A stretch of 64,000 nt of DNA from Acephala macrosclerotiorum (taxonomy: Eukaryota > Ascomycota > Leotiomycetes > Helotiales > Mollisiaceae), in contig MU119218.1 of NCBI GenBank assembly GCA_014904845.1, forward strand, positions 182,774 through 246,773, written 5' to 3'. Position 1 is the stretch's first letter; each line of letters opens with the position of its first letter. A model generated the notes under the pieces. The model worked only from the letters and a program-made list of their open reading frames with translations, did not search any database and was not told the DNA's origin. Made by a program: the position numbers and the translations under genes. Positions 36,112 to 46,510 of this stretch are shown one piece after another.

Positions 36112-36876
36112 GAAACTGCTTAGAGCCCAATAATGCTAAGAAAAAATTCTGAGGCTGAAATGAGAAGGAAACCCAATTACGATCTGTACCTCGCATTTCG
36201 CCCGAGCATAAGAGAGAAGTTGAAGAGCAAAAGAACGAAAAGGACAATAGAGAATAACTTCGAGACCTCAACGATTTCAGACGGCGAGAACATGCTGCTT
36301 CCGAGTGTTGCACTTGTAGAGGACGATGAGGATGAAAATATGTAGCTTGCAGAATGATGAAAGACCAAGGGAAATTCTTCGCGTAAATATCTTCTGGAAC
36401 CAAACTGGGTGATTCTCCCCACTGTTACTGTCCGCTATCCGCGCCCGCTCCGTCAAACCAAGCCTTAAGAAACCCGTAAAGACGGAAATTTGACACCGCC
36501 ATGACTCAGCAAGGCTGATGGTATTGATCTTCAGTGTCAGTGGTTATGATCGACGGCATCCGCCTCGGGCTGGGCTGACGTCGAGGGCCCCGAAGCGCGA
36601 GGCTATGGTCTTGGCTCTGCAACAACATACTTCTATTGGTAGACTTGGGGAGTATAGCTTAAGCTTAATGGAAAGGGGCCTGGGCAGACGTGCTGAGGTC
36701 GTATTGGAATATCCAAGACTTTTGTGTGTGTGCAGCGTGGAGAACTGTTGCGGCTGATTGAGAAGATAAATATGGGAGGGGCCCAGGGCAGTGTTGGAGG
36801 TCTGAATTCTATTTTAGCATTGCTGACGTGAGAAGCTTTCCTACATATTTGAGAATTAGTGATTAAAGTAACCAAA
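36112..36876. other. Intergenic, possible 3' extension of gene C
   Basis: An open frame to 36345 could be a third exon of gene C (see that entry). The rest shows nothing recognisable. Confidence 0.35.
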
Positions 36877-37822
36877 ATGATGCGCTTGATCCCTTACCTG
36901 GCATTGTCCCTCACGATCTTCACCGTCATCGCTATCATCCTCATCAATGTCGGTGGCGTGAACCCAGGTTACTCCTCGAGGCAATATTACACCCAAGAAA
37001 AAACAGTGCTTTTAATTTCGTCAATGTTTGCGTTCCTCTCTTTCACAAGAAATTGTTCCCCGGCTGACCATCACAGTGGAACTGTACAATCGAACCCAGG
37101 CAATACACCTTATTCGACTCGTATGAATATCATTTATACCTGAATCGATTCTGCTATTTTGCCCGGAGCACAGAAAACAGCTTCAACTGGTCCATCGTCT
37201 CAGGAACTTACAGGAACGCTCGCACGACGGGAAAGCTTGAAGATGGAAGAGACTTGATTACACTCAATGCTCTCGTGGGAGATATCGCGTCATTCCGATT
37301 CAGGACAGTCTATCTCGTCGTCCTATTCGAATTTTGCATCTTGACGGCTCTTTGTTGTTTCTTCATGCTGCCATTGGCGCCATTTGGGGGAAAGAGACTG
37401 AGCCATGGAGTGACGTGGGCCGTGCAATACTCTCAACGGTGAGACTCCCCATATCCAAGGATTTTGACGATAACTAACGAGAACGCCAGTTTGCCTTAGT
37501 CTTCGTGATCGTCGCGTCGACAGTGCTCACGAGACAAATGATTCATCTGCGCGACCAAATTCGAGATGACACGAGGGTCACGAACCTTCCAAGTCAGATA
37601 CTGGGAGGCCAGATTGGAGATACAACGAACTGGTATACTTCCGTCTAGAACGTCTCGTTTGTGAGTACTGCATTGGGGCTTACTTGGGCTTCTGTAGCGG
37701 CGATGTTCATCGTAAATGTAATGTGGAATTACGCGTGGCTGAAAATCCGAAGAGAGCCGCGCGATGTAAGCATGAAGGGGGCGGGGGGGATATGTGCAGG
37801 GTTGATTCAAAAGACTAGGTGA
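36877..37822 (+). pseudogene. Decayed four-helix membrane protein gene (Sur7/PalI-like)
   Basis: Pieces of one membrane protein can be read in order. 36877-37005 gives helix 1 (LALSLTIFTVIAIILINV). 37077 to about 37421 gives a middle part (NRFCYFAR, NSFNWSI) with helix 2 (VYLVVLFEFCILTALCC). 37490 onward gives helix 3 (FALVFVIVASTVL) and helix 4 (LGLTWASVAAMFIVNV). Against function: the donor at 37006 (GTGCTT) is poor; the natural donor at 37439 does not keep frame with helix 3, so a weaker GTGCAA or GTGACG would be required; and an in-frame TAG occurs at 37646-37648 before helix 4. Layout of one helix, extracellular loop, then three helices resembles the SUR7/PalI family of cortical proteins; that assignment is tentative. 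Confidence 0.5.
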
Positions 37823-38289
37823 TATCGTCTGGAGTGGTGCGGGGATGGGGAGGACTGTAATAATATACTGATACGAATGTGAACGAATTCTCATGTCTAC
37901 TAAGACCACGCATTTAGAATTTTGCAGCAAAAACCTAGAAGAGAAGATACGCGAAATCAGCAGGAAGTAGAACAAGGAAGGTCAAAAAAGGGAAAGTAAA
38001 TTGTTCACATGGCCAGGTCAGGAAGGGGTCAAAGGCACTTGCCCAAAATGACTCTTGCTCAAAACTTTTCTTCCTATTTTGGCAAATCGCAACCGATCTC
38101 TGGACATTTCAATCATCCGCTTTCCTTATCTCAAGACTGCGCCAAAGTGAGAATGAATTCACGAATGACATGCTTGTACACTCCTAAATTCAGGATCCAC
38201 CATAAGTGTTTTAACTCGAAATTGCGCCCGGCCTCCAGCTGTTGCCGAAATCGTGCAAGAGGTCGTCCCTACAAATACTCATTGCATGC
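37823..38289. other. Intergenic between convergent genes
   Basis: No feature recognised. Confidence 0.4.
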
Positions 38290-39534
38290 CTATTTCCTTC
38301 TAAGGCTGTACCTAGAATTCGTCCTCAGGGTCTCTCTCTTGATGGCAGTGCCTACAGACGCTCCCTCTTCCTCAGACATTCCCTCTTTAGATGGATCATC
38401 CTCAGGCGTATCGTTTGGGTCCTCAAGCCCGTCGCAACACCAATTCGGAGGATAACCTCCGTAATTCTCTTCAACTCTCCTGGGCATGTATGGAACATGC
38501 TTCATCTTCACTACTCTCATCTCGGGTATACCTCGCTCGATATCATCACTCGACAGCATCCATAGATCAAATCCTGCTACAAAGCGCGCTGCATCTGTAT
38601 CCCCGAGGATCCGGTCTCTTCGTTCTTTCCATTCGGCAAACGTCTCTCGATGAGGATGATCATCAAATTGAGTGAGATAGTCTTCAAGATCCTTCTCAAA
38701 AGTAGCTGTACCAAGACGCATCTGCGGCTGTTCAAAGAAAGGATCTGAGTGCTTGCAGTAGCCAACAAGAACACGTTGGGTGTCGAATTTCGGATCATTG
38801 ACCAAAGACACTCTTTCCAGGCCTTTCAGTCTGCTTAAGCTGTTCCTTGTGTACACACCGTCTGCCATGACAGTCCTCGTTGGAGCAGTACTTCTACGCC
38901 AGAATGTAGCTGGTAAGATGACATGCTTCACTGACTCGAGGTCTCTGACCACGTCCTCACATAGGACCTTATCGACAGGCTCACTGTAATGTCGCTGGCC
39001 GGCCCGTCTGGTGGTCAGAGTCCATTTCCATGGGATGTCAGGATTGGACATGTACAACATATCGCCCCCTGCAAGGTCGGCATAGATGTTCGTCGTGCCA
39101 AAACAGAGCTTGAATCTCTTCAAAGCCACGAATCTCGACTCTCGGCAGGTGCTCAGGGCAGCTGGATTTGGTGGCTGGCCATCTTTCGGAAAATAGAGTC
39201 GATGCTCACAGATTGGCCCACTGACTGGAAGTTTGAAAACTCTTGGGCCTGGTAAGGAGAATTCCCAGATATACTCCCGAATCTCAGGAGGTATTCTGGT
39301 AAAGTAAGGGAAGGCAGTGACTTTATCTAACGCTGCTGCTTGATACTCCTTTGCTTTGGACTCATGATGAGCCTTCCGACCATAATAAGTAATGGGAAGA
39401 CCGTCGGTGCGCTTCAGGCGAGTAATTAATGTTTCTTTCAAGCCTTTGTGGGGTAGGTTTCGTCGTTTCAATTCGTTGCGGAGATCTAGGACTTTCAGTG
39501 CCTCCCAATTCTCCGCCTTTTCCGTCACATCCAT
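38290..39534 (-). CDS. SAP-2EXR domain protein
   Basis: Single exon of 414 residues from ATG 39534 (MDVTEKAENWEALKVLDL). Residues ~10-44 (LKVLDLRNELKRRNLPHKGLKETLITRL, abbreviated LKVLDLRNELKRRNL) match a SAP motif, a helix-extended-helix that binds AT-rich DNA or RNA. From ~74 a 2EXR-type domain begins: FPYFTRIPPEIREYIWEFSL, then RVFKLP, the CRESRFVALKRFKL signature and predicted strands to ~230. Fungal 2EXR proteins are numerous, often lineage-specific, and mostly of unknown role. The C-terminus is acidic then basic (RETLRTNSRYSLRRK). SAP plus 2EXR in one chain suggests a nuclear protein, by inference. Confidence 0.8.
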   Translation of the reverse strand: MDVTEKAENWEALKVLDLRNELKRRNLPHKGLKETLITRLKRTDGLPITYYGRKAHHESKAKEYQAAALDKVTAFPYFTRIPPEIREYIWEFSLPGPRVFKLPVSGPICEHRLYFPKDGQPPNPAALSTCRESRFVALKRFKLCFGTTNIYADLAGGDMLYMSNPDIPWKWTLTTRRAGQRHYSEPVDKVLCEDVVRDLESVKHVILPATFWRRSTAPTRTVMADGVYTRNSLSRLKGLERVSLVNDPKFDTQRVLVGYCKHSDPFFEQPQMRLGTATFEKDLEDYLTQFDDHPHRETFAEWKERRDRILGDTDAARFVAGFDLWMLSSDDIERGIPEMRVVKMKHVPYMPRRVEENYGGYPPNWCCDGLEDPNDTPEDDPSKEGMSEEEGASVGTAIKRETLRTNSRYSLRRK

Positions 39535-39895
39535 ATTGCTCTTGATGTGCTGTAAGTGATATATTTGGTACGGAATTTCGAGACTGACGCCAGTCCCGGA
39601 ATGCTCGTGTCGCGAAAGTTATTGTATGGGTTTCGCAAACATCAATTGCAGAATATCGTCGAGATCAGGCACCAGCCCCACACGTGACAGGCGAGCATTT
39701 TGCATAGGAAAATATGTCCACTATTCTGAAGCATTCTAGTCATGTAGATATTTTATAATTCTTGGCGTTCTTTCTTATCTCCAAGCAAATTTGGCCCGGG
39801 AGCTAGAGTAGGTGTTCGAGAACATAGAACAGTTCTCTACTTGGGTATCTTGGTTTTACACTGAACTATTCCTAGATTATATATTACTCTTTGAT
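39535..39895. other. Intergenic
   Basis: Promoter of the SAP-2EXR gene and 3' flank of mob3, both minus strand. Nothing else seen. Confidence 0.4.
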
Positions 39896-41375
39896 TCAGG
39901 ACTCTTCCTTTTCCGTCTTCCCCGCCTCATCTTCTTCCTTGGTCTCTTCCTTCGGAGTCTCCTCAAGCACTGGAGCTTTCGTCTCAGGGTCGAATGATTC
40001 AAGGTCCTCAACATTCTCCTCTTCCTTCTCCTTGCTAAGCGCAGTATGCTCCTTAGGTACAACCGGTTCTTCAGTGTCGAGCTCAGACATGCTATCCCAG
40101 GAGGAGCCAGTGGAGCCAGTCGATCCAGCTTGCTGTGATATTTCTTGTTCAGTCTCTTTGGACCCCTCAACCTCCTGCTTCGGTTCCTCGCTCTTGTGGT
40201 CGTTTACTTCGTATTCTTCAACAATAACAGTAACCTCAGCTTCTCCTTCCTCTTCTGCAATGCTCATCTCATCCAACTTCTTCGCAACATCTGCAGCCGC
40301 CTCCTCCTCATCCGATTCTAGAACCGTAGTGACAGCCGATCCTACAGAAGGAGACTGTCTGATATGCCTCCTCGTATTCGTCCTGCCAACACTGATGAAG
40401 TCTTCCTCAACACCTGCATGGTTTCCCGCTGGTGTGGACTTCATGATAGATGGTACCATTGGTCTCGCTTCCTCCGCAGGTTCTAATCCTTCGGCTTCAG
40501 GTGGTAGTTTGTAATTCTCTGCTGGTAACAGATCATAGCTGTCGCACACAGTCTTGAACAAGACGTAAAGGCCTGTCTGTCCCTCAACCTGCCAGAATAC
40601 TCCCCTGTGTTGGAACCAAGCGTGCGCAAAAATCCTGTGTAGCCTCCTGAAAATATTCGTCAAATGCTTAACTCCGGCACCTGTCTCATTCACAGCATCT
40701 CCAGCCCCAAGACTCAACCTGCTGGGAAAAATCTTCTGACTAGTCACTATATTCGTAGCCCAATCCAGCGTGTGGCAGCAATAATCGATAGCACAACAGC
40801 TTTTAGGACTCTCGTGTACAGCACACAGGAACTGCCATTCTGAAGCTCGCATTTCGGGACATGTGGTAGCGGAACAAGGTGGGTTGTCGAACAGGAAGCC
40901 GATAATTAGGTCGTTGCACTTGTTTATTAGGAAGCGACAGAGTTCGTAGAGCCAGAGCGCCCGGTCGACGCCTTCCGGTTTGGTGGCGATTAGGTGTGCG
41001 GTCTCACGGGTTATGGCGACTGTGGATTGGGAGACGGCATTGGGTGTGCTGCTCGGGGGTTTGGAGTGGTAGTAGTGGAGGGCTTTGAGGTGTTCTTGTA
41101 GTTGGAAGGCAGAGTCGAGCTGTGTGGTGTTAGGAAGGTGGTCACAGAGAGTGGGTAGAACTCACTTCGTTGAGAGGGACGAGAGGGGGGCCAGCTGCCA
41201 TGTCCGCAGACTTGGTCCCTGGGTGTATTCTTCGTTTGGCATTGGCGTCTATAATACTCTGCTCCATCGTAGGCTCTGTGTTTGCGCCGCTCGAAGAAGG
41301 TGATTTGGGGCCGATTTGTATCTCTGTTGGAGGGGGTGGGCTGGGAAGCCTTGGTGAGCTTGGCGGCAAGGACAT
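39896..41375 (-). CDS. mob3: Phocein/MOB4-type protein, STRIPAK component
   Basis: Two exons on the minus strand: 41375-41166 and 41119-39896, with a 46-bp phase-0 intron (GTGAGT, CCTAAC branch, ACACAG), 477 residues. Start MSLPPSSPRLP is the ATG nearest the conserved region. The Mob fold spans about 70-270: LYELCRFLINKCNDLI, CSATTCPEMRASEWQFLC, HTLDWATNI, LTNIFRRLHRIFAHAWFQHR and GLYVLFKTVCDSYDLLP; Cys and His residues of the Mob zinc site are visible. The W-x-F-L-C-A-x-H-x-x-P-K and AIDYCCHTLD wording is that of phocein (MOB4), called MOB3 in Neurospora/Sordaria, rather than Mob1. Phocein is part of STRIPAK, needed for hyphal fusion and fruiting. The last ~200 residues are an acidic extension usual in filamentous fungi. 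Divergent from zng1. Confidence 0.9.
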
Positions 41376-41626
41376 GTCGATGGTATTGTGGCCAGCTGCA
41401 AGTAGAAGCTCAAGATCAGACCAAAGCAGTTGTATTTTCTCCTCTTTGAAATTCTTAGATTGCGTGGTGGAAGTTGTGAGCGACAAGGATTTGTTGGAGG
41501 TTGGACGTCGACGCGCCTTTTGGTTGACGCGAGGTTCAGATGCGCTAAAAAAAAATTCAAAGAGACAAGGCTGATCTCCCTCCAACATATTTTCAGAACA
41601 CCATTCATAGAAAAATCTAAATAACC
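41376..41626. promoter_or_regulatory. Shared bidirectional promoter of mob3 and zng1
   Basis: Only 251 bp separate the start codons of two divergent genes, so their promoters and leaders must overlap. I see no clear TATA box. Confidence 0.5.
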
Positions 41627-43029
41627 ATGAATTTTGATGAGGAAGAACCTCCATTTCTAGTCGATGTCGATGGAAATCAGGAAGAAAATGCGGCTCCGGA
41701 GTTTAAGCTCATCAAAGTACCCATCACTATAGTCACAGGCAAGTCACTCCCATCTCGTCACGAGGCACATCTAACTTAAGAGACAGGGTATCTTGGAGCT
41801 GGAAAGACAACATTGATGAACTATATTCTGAATGTGCAGCACGGAAAGAAGATTGCTGTTATTTTGAATGGTAATTTCGCTGTTCCAGATAGGTTGACTT
41901 TGGCTAATATCTGATTTCTAGAATTTGGTGACTGTGAGTAGAAACCAAGTTAGTATCGAGCCTGGGGCAATATTGACTGCTATAGCTGTGGACATTGAGA
42001 AATCCTTGACCGTCAACAAGGGTGGTGAACAAGTCGAAGAATGGCTTGAGGTTGGAAATGGTTGCATCTGCTGCTCAGTGAAGTACATTCAGCCTGCCTA
42101 TCGCTGAGTTATGTTGTTGATAGACGGAAGAGATTCAGGAGTCAACGCCATAGAATCCCTCATGGAGAAGAAAGGTGCCTTTGACTATATCCTCCTCGAG
42201 ACCACGGGGCTTGCGGATCCAGGAAATCTTGCGCCATTATTCTGGGTTGACGAAGGGCTTGGCAGCACTATCTATCTTGATGGTATCGTCACTCTTATTG
42301 ATGCGAAGAACATCCTAAAAAGTCTTGACGAGCCTGTCAAAGAGACGATTCAACATGAAGAGCACGATGGGCATATAGGACCGGCTTTAACCACAGCTCA
42401 TCTCCAGATCTCCCATGCTGACGTTCTTGTCATCAACAAGTCGGATCTCGTTAGTGATGCCGAGCTCCTTGCAGTCCAAGAACGAGTGCAGGCCATCAAT
42501 GGATTAGCGAAGCTTCATATCACAACGCAAGGCCAAGTCCCGAGTCTCGAAGGATTCCTCCTAGATCTCCACGCATATGGCGATGTGGGAGCATTAGATG
42601 TTGCAAGTAAAGGTCACAGTCATCTGGATCCGGTAAGTAGCATTTAGACGCTTTATTTGGTTTCTTGCTGACCCTCCTCAGACGATAGCAACCATTACAG
42701 TAACTGTTCCTGTACTACATTCCGAGCAGCTCACCCAGCTCGATGGCTGGCTCAGGTCTATCTTGTGGGATTCCAAGCTTCCCGAGCAGGCGGATGACGG
42801 TGCCTCAGAAGACGGCAAGATCGAGATCCATAGGCTGAAAGCAAGGCTACCTTTATCGAACGGTGATGTCAAGCTGGTCCAGGGCGTTCGAGAAGTCTTC
42901 GAGATCCTAGATGCACCAATTTCGGACGGTGCACTATCTAGCTCACAAGGTAAAATCGTATTGATTGGAAGACATCTACTCGATGTTCCATTCGAAGAGA
43001 GCTTTAGGAATATGATTGAAACCCCCTAA
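41627..43029 (+). CDS. zng1: CobW/COG0523 zinc-chaperone GTPase (ZNG1/CBWD family)
   Basis: Six exons: 41627-41738, 41787-41870, 41922-41933, 41986-42082, 42131-42632, 42682-43029; 384 residues, frame continuous. Visible motifs: Walker [11 protein letters not shown] (split by intron 1), NEFGD (built from exons 2 and 3), the metal-binding NGCICCSVK (CxCC), [10 protein letters not shown], and [10 protein letters not shown]; the C-terminal CobW_C domain has [13 protein letters not shown] and QGVREVFEI. In ZNG1, GTP hydrolysis delivers zinc to methionine aminopeptidase 1. I do not see the CPELVPI-type docking motif in the N-terminus. Intron 1 has a GC donor (GCAAGT, 41739) and exon 3 is only 12 nt; both are needed to rebuild the family sequence. 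Divergent from mob3. Confidence 0.93.
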
Positions 43030-44028
43030 TTTTCCTCTCCGTGTGTGCACATTTTCATTTATCACGACCAGAGAGCAGAGTTGTGATCAAAGCTATGCTT
43101 TGAGGTCTATGTTTGTTGCATTTCAATAATCCTTGCTCGATTCTGGACATCGGCTTCTACTTGCTGTGTTGCGTATCAGCATTTCCAAAAAAAAACTGGA
43201 GAGGGGTAATTTAAAGCGGGATGTCTTTGCTGTCACTTCCTTTCCTTCCCTTCCCGAATTCATGGTTCCTTCCTCGGAAAGCGCTAGCTCACATCTCGAA
43301 CAAGAATCGAGGCCGAGCACAACGTCCAAGATATCTGCCTGATATCAATATCTGAAATGCAAAGGACGATTTTCCGAGTAAAGATTCGGCTCTTCACTGA
43401 GAAGCGGCTTCGCTGTAAGCTGCGGCAAGCTCACACAATGTCGGAACGAACAAGCCATTGAAGACCTACTACTTGAACCAGGGAGGCTATGTTATGCTAG
43501 CTTTAGTTGAGTCAGCAACCCTTTGAGATGCACTTGTCGGTCTCGTAGACAATGAGAACAAAGTCAGCTTCACGTACGGGTCTAAACATTTCGCTCTAGG
43601 CGATCTGTAGTAAGGGTCGTCGGAGCCGCCAAAGCTTCGAAACCGCCATCGCTTCTTACTTTCCTTTCGTGTTGGTTGGACAGAAGTCTATGTTGTGGTT
43701 AAGACCGCTTCGGCAATCGACCTTCGGTAGGTAAATACTAACGGATTGGCCTACAACGATACGGTACTGCCCTCAATTATGTGGCTTGCAAGTCGTAGCT
43801 TCTGTGAAGCTAAGGGTATCTACTTCTCGAGTAAATCGAAGAAGCTGGGGTAGATGTTCACCTTTACTGCTTACAACGATGATGACCGTCGACCGCCACA
43901 TCTCAATCGCCGATCTATTTTCACATACCCCTGCTCGGTATCTCACGTCTTGGGACACCAGGCTTTCTCTATCCGACATCCGACGGTTAAATCTTCAATT
44001 TTGGAAGTCCTCACTTTCAATCGTTGGC
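43030..44028. other. Intergenic
   Basis: 3' flank of zng1 and region before the P450 remnant. An open frame reaches upstream of 44029 but adds nothing P450-like. Confidence 0.4.
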
Positions 44029-45885
44029 ATGCTTTCAGATTTCTCAGGCGATTTAAACATGGTCTCTCGAACCCTGCATCGGGCTAAGGACCGGTTCTTC
44101 TATGTCATCCCTGCTGTTATCCTCGTTATAATCACCATTGTCTCCATATTCCGAAATAAGCCGCATCCACCATATTTCTTGTTCTTCAGAACGGAAGAAG
44201 GGAACCCAGAGGCTCCGAAACAGAGATGGATGAGGGATGCTATGAATCTTCTCAGAGAAGGTTTATAAAAAGGTATGCGGTCTTTCATTCTCGAGGTGAG
44301 GCAATCTTCAAATTGACCACTCCCGCAGTATCCCGACAAGAGATTCTAAATCTGGACAACAGAAGGCAATCAGCTTGTGCTACCTCCCAAGTCGACGAAT
44401 TGAAGATGAAGTCTGATGGTATCATGCCATATGCCGTACTCGAGGTACGCCAAGAGCCTTGGTTCTCCGGAACAATGTGACGAGACTGATCTCTACTTCA
44501 AATTCTTCCAAAGCCGACACACTACTTTTACACGTCCTGACAGGCCACCTCGAATTGCACATGTCATCAAGCATGAACTCAACAAGAACATACGTAAGCC
44601 CAATGCATGAATAACGAACCTCGAATGCAAGCTAATTCAATGATTGACAGGCAAGCTTTTTCCTGGAGTAAAGGCAGAGATTGACTACTCATTCCCAAGA
44701 GAGTTCCCTCAGAATCTCAAGGAGTGGACATCGATTAAGTTCTATCCGATGGTGAGCCGACTCATCTTCCGTGTTTCTGGAAGAGCGTTTTTAGGGACAA
44801 CTCTTCATCGTAACGATGACTAGATGATGGTTAACATCAACGTGAGTGTTTCTAGACGATCTGCTGCATCGACGCCAGTATCTTCCATTCAATTAATGCT
44901 GTCCAGAAGCTAACACTACGCAGCAAGCCAAAGATGCCTTCCAAGCCGCACTTGAAATCCGAAAGTATCTGAATTGGCCTCGCCCCTTAGCCAAGTACTT
45001 CATCCCTGAAACCCGCCGCCTCTGGAAACACAATGCAAGGGCTGCAGAATATCTCACACTACTAATAAAAGAGAGAAATGAAGCTGAGAAGCAGCCATCC
45101 TACGAGAAGCCGATGGACACACTTGAATGGATTCGTGACCAGCTGCCGGAATGGGAGAAGAAAGACTATAAATATCAAGGCATAATGTAGCTCGGCATTG
45201 GCGCAGCAGCCATCCACACCACGAGTCAACTTCTCACAAACGCGGTCTATAACCTTGCTACATGGCCAGAGTATTTGACCGAGCTTAGGTCAGAGGTAGA
45301 GGAGGTTCTAAGAATGCAAAATGGCGAGTGGACGATTGAGAGTATGCTTCAGCTGAAGAAGATGGACAGCTTCATCAAGCAGTGTCAAAAATATTCACCA
45401 ACAATCATCTCCGTCCAACGCAAAGCTTTCCGGACTGTCACTCTCGCAGACGGGAGTCAAATTCCTAAATGAGCTTACTTGATAGCGCCTTCAGATACCG
45501 CCTCGTACGACTCGAATGTTTACGAGAATCTAGACGAGTTCAATGGCTGGCGGTACTACAAGATGCGGCAGGTCCCTGAGGAAGAGAATAAGTACCAACT
45601 TGTTTCTACAAGTGATACGCAGTCGAATTTTGGTGGTAGCAGACATGGTAAGGTACCCTTTCACTCGAGCCTCACTCTAGAGTTCGAATTCACAGGTGCT
45701 AATACTAATCAGCTTGCCCTGGGAGATGGTTTGCAAACCATGAGATTAAGTTGGTGTTGTCTGCCCTGATTGTGGAGTATGACATAAAGCTGAGAGATGG
45801 AGAGACAAGGCCGAAGAACATTCTGTTCCAGTCACAGCTCAACCTAGATCTTAACACGGAGATTATGTTCAAGGGTCGCTCTTGA
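44029..45885 (+). pseudogene. Cytochrome P450 pseudogene (ent-kaurene-oxidase-like fungal P450)
   Basis: A full-length P450 can be followed in order: N-terminal anchor (YVIPAVILVIITIVSIF), VSRQEI and VDELK..DGIMPYAVLE, RAFLGTTLHRN, LNWPRPLAKYFIPETRRLW, an I-helix LGIGAAAIHTTSQLL, and the heme motif F-G-G-S-R-H-A-C-P-G-R split by an intron at 45658-45712, then EYDIKLRDGE. Lesions: a frameshift near 44255-44272, TAG at 44821-44823 where Trp is expected, TAG at 45188-45190 where Gln is expected, TGA at 45470-45472 where Gly is expected, and the ExxR motif reads KQCQK (about 45380), losing both Glu and Arg. The ER-anchored monooxygenase therefore cannot be made in active form. Confidence 0.85.
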
Positions 45886-46510
45886 GGAATCCATATGACA
45901 TATTAGTTATGGATGCTTGGCGGCTATTCTCAGCAGCGATGAAGTAATCTTACGTTTCGATACTCGGGAGTCATTGCCTAGCAGTCCTTTTCAACTAGAA
46001 TGAAATCCGAATGAAACGCTATAGATTTTATGTTTACTTTCAACGTGTACGCGTTTATCACTTCAAACCCACTGTTTAGGTCGAACTTCACTGTCGCCAA
46101 TTAGTGACTAGGCTCTCCTTGTCTTGATAGGACCCTGATCCCCTCTATGCATACGCTTCATCCCAGAAGTTCCGATCACTCTCGAAATTTCTGCAAAGAA
46201 ATTTTCTTATAAATCATGATAAACTGCATGGAAAAATAAAATGTGAACGTCAAACTTGAGCAATAGAAACTTGCGGTACCCAAAAGAGTTGGGTCATCCA
46301 AGGAAAAGGGGCATCTAACCTCGGAAGCGAGGTCATCGGCGCGCAATCCTCAGAAACGCCGACCATCGTCATACTAAAGCCGAACCGTCATCTTCTACAC
46401 CATTGACAACTCCTCCCATTCACGCCCATTCACGCGCAAAATCAACGGTTCCGGCCTCTAACGTCTTCAAAAAGACCATGTGATTCTCCATCACCCATCT
46501 GCAGCCCACC
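45886..46510. other. Intergenic, promoter of the RBR ligase gene
   Basis: No exon or RNA gene recognised. Confidence 0.4.
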
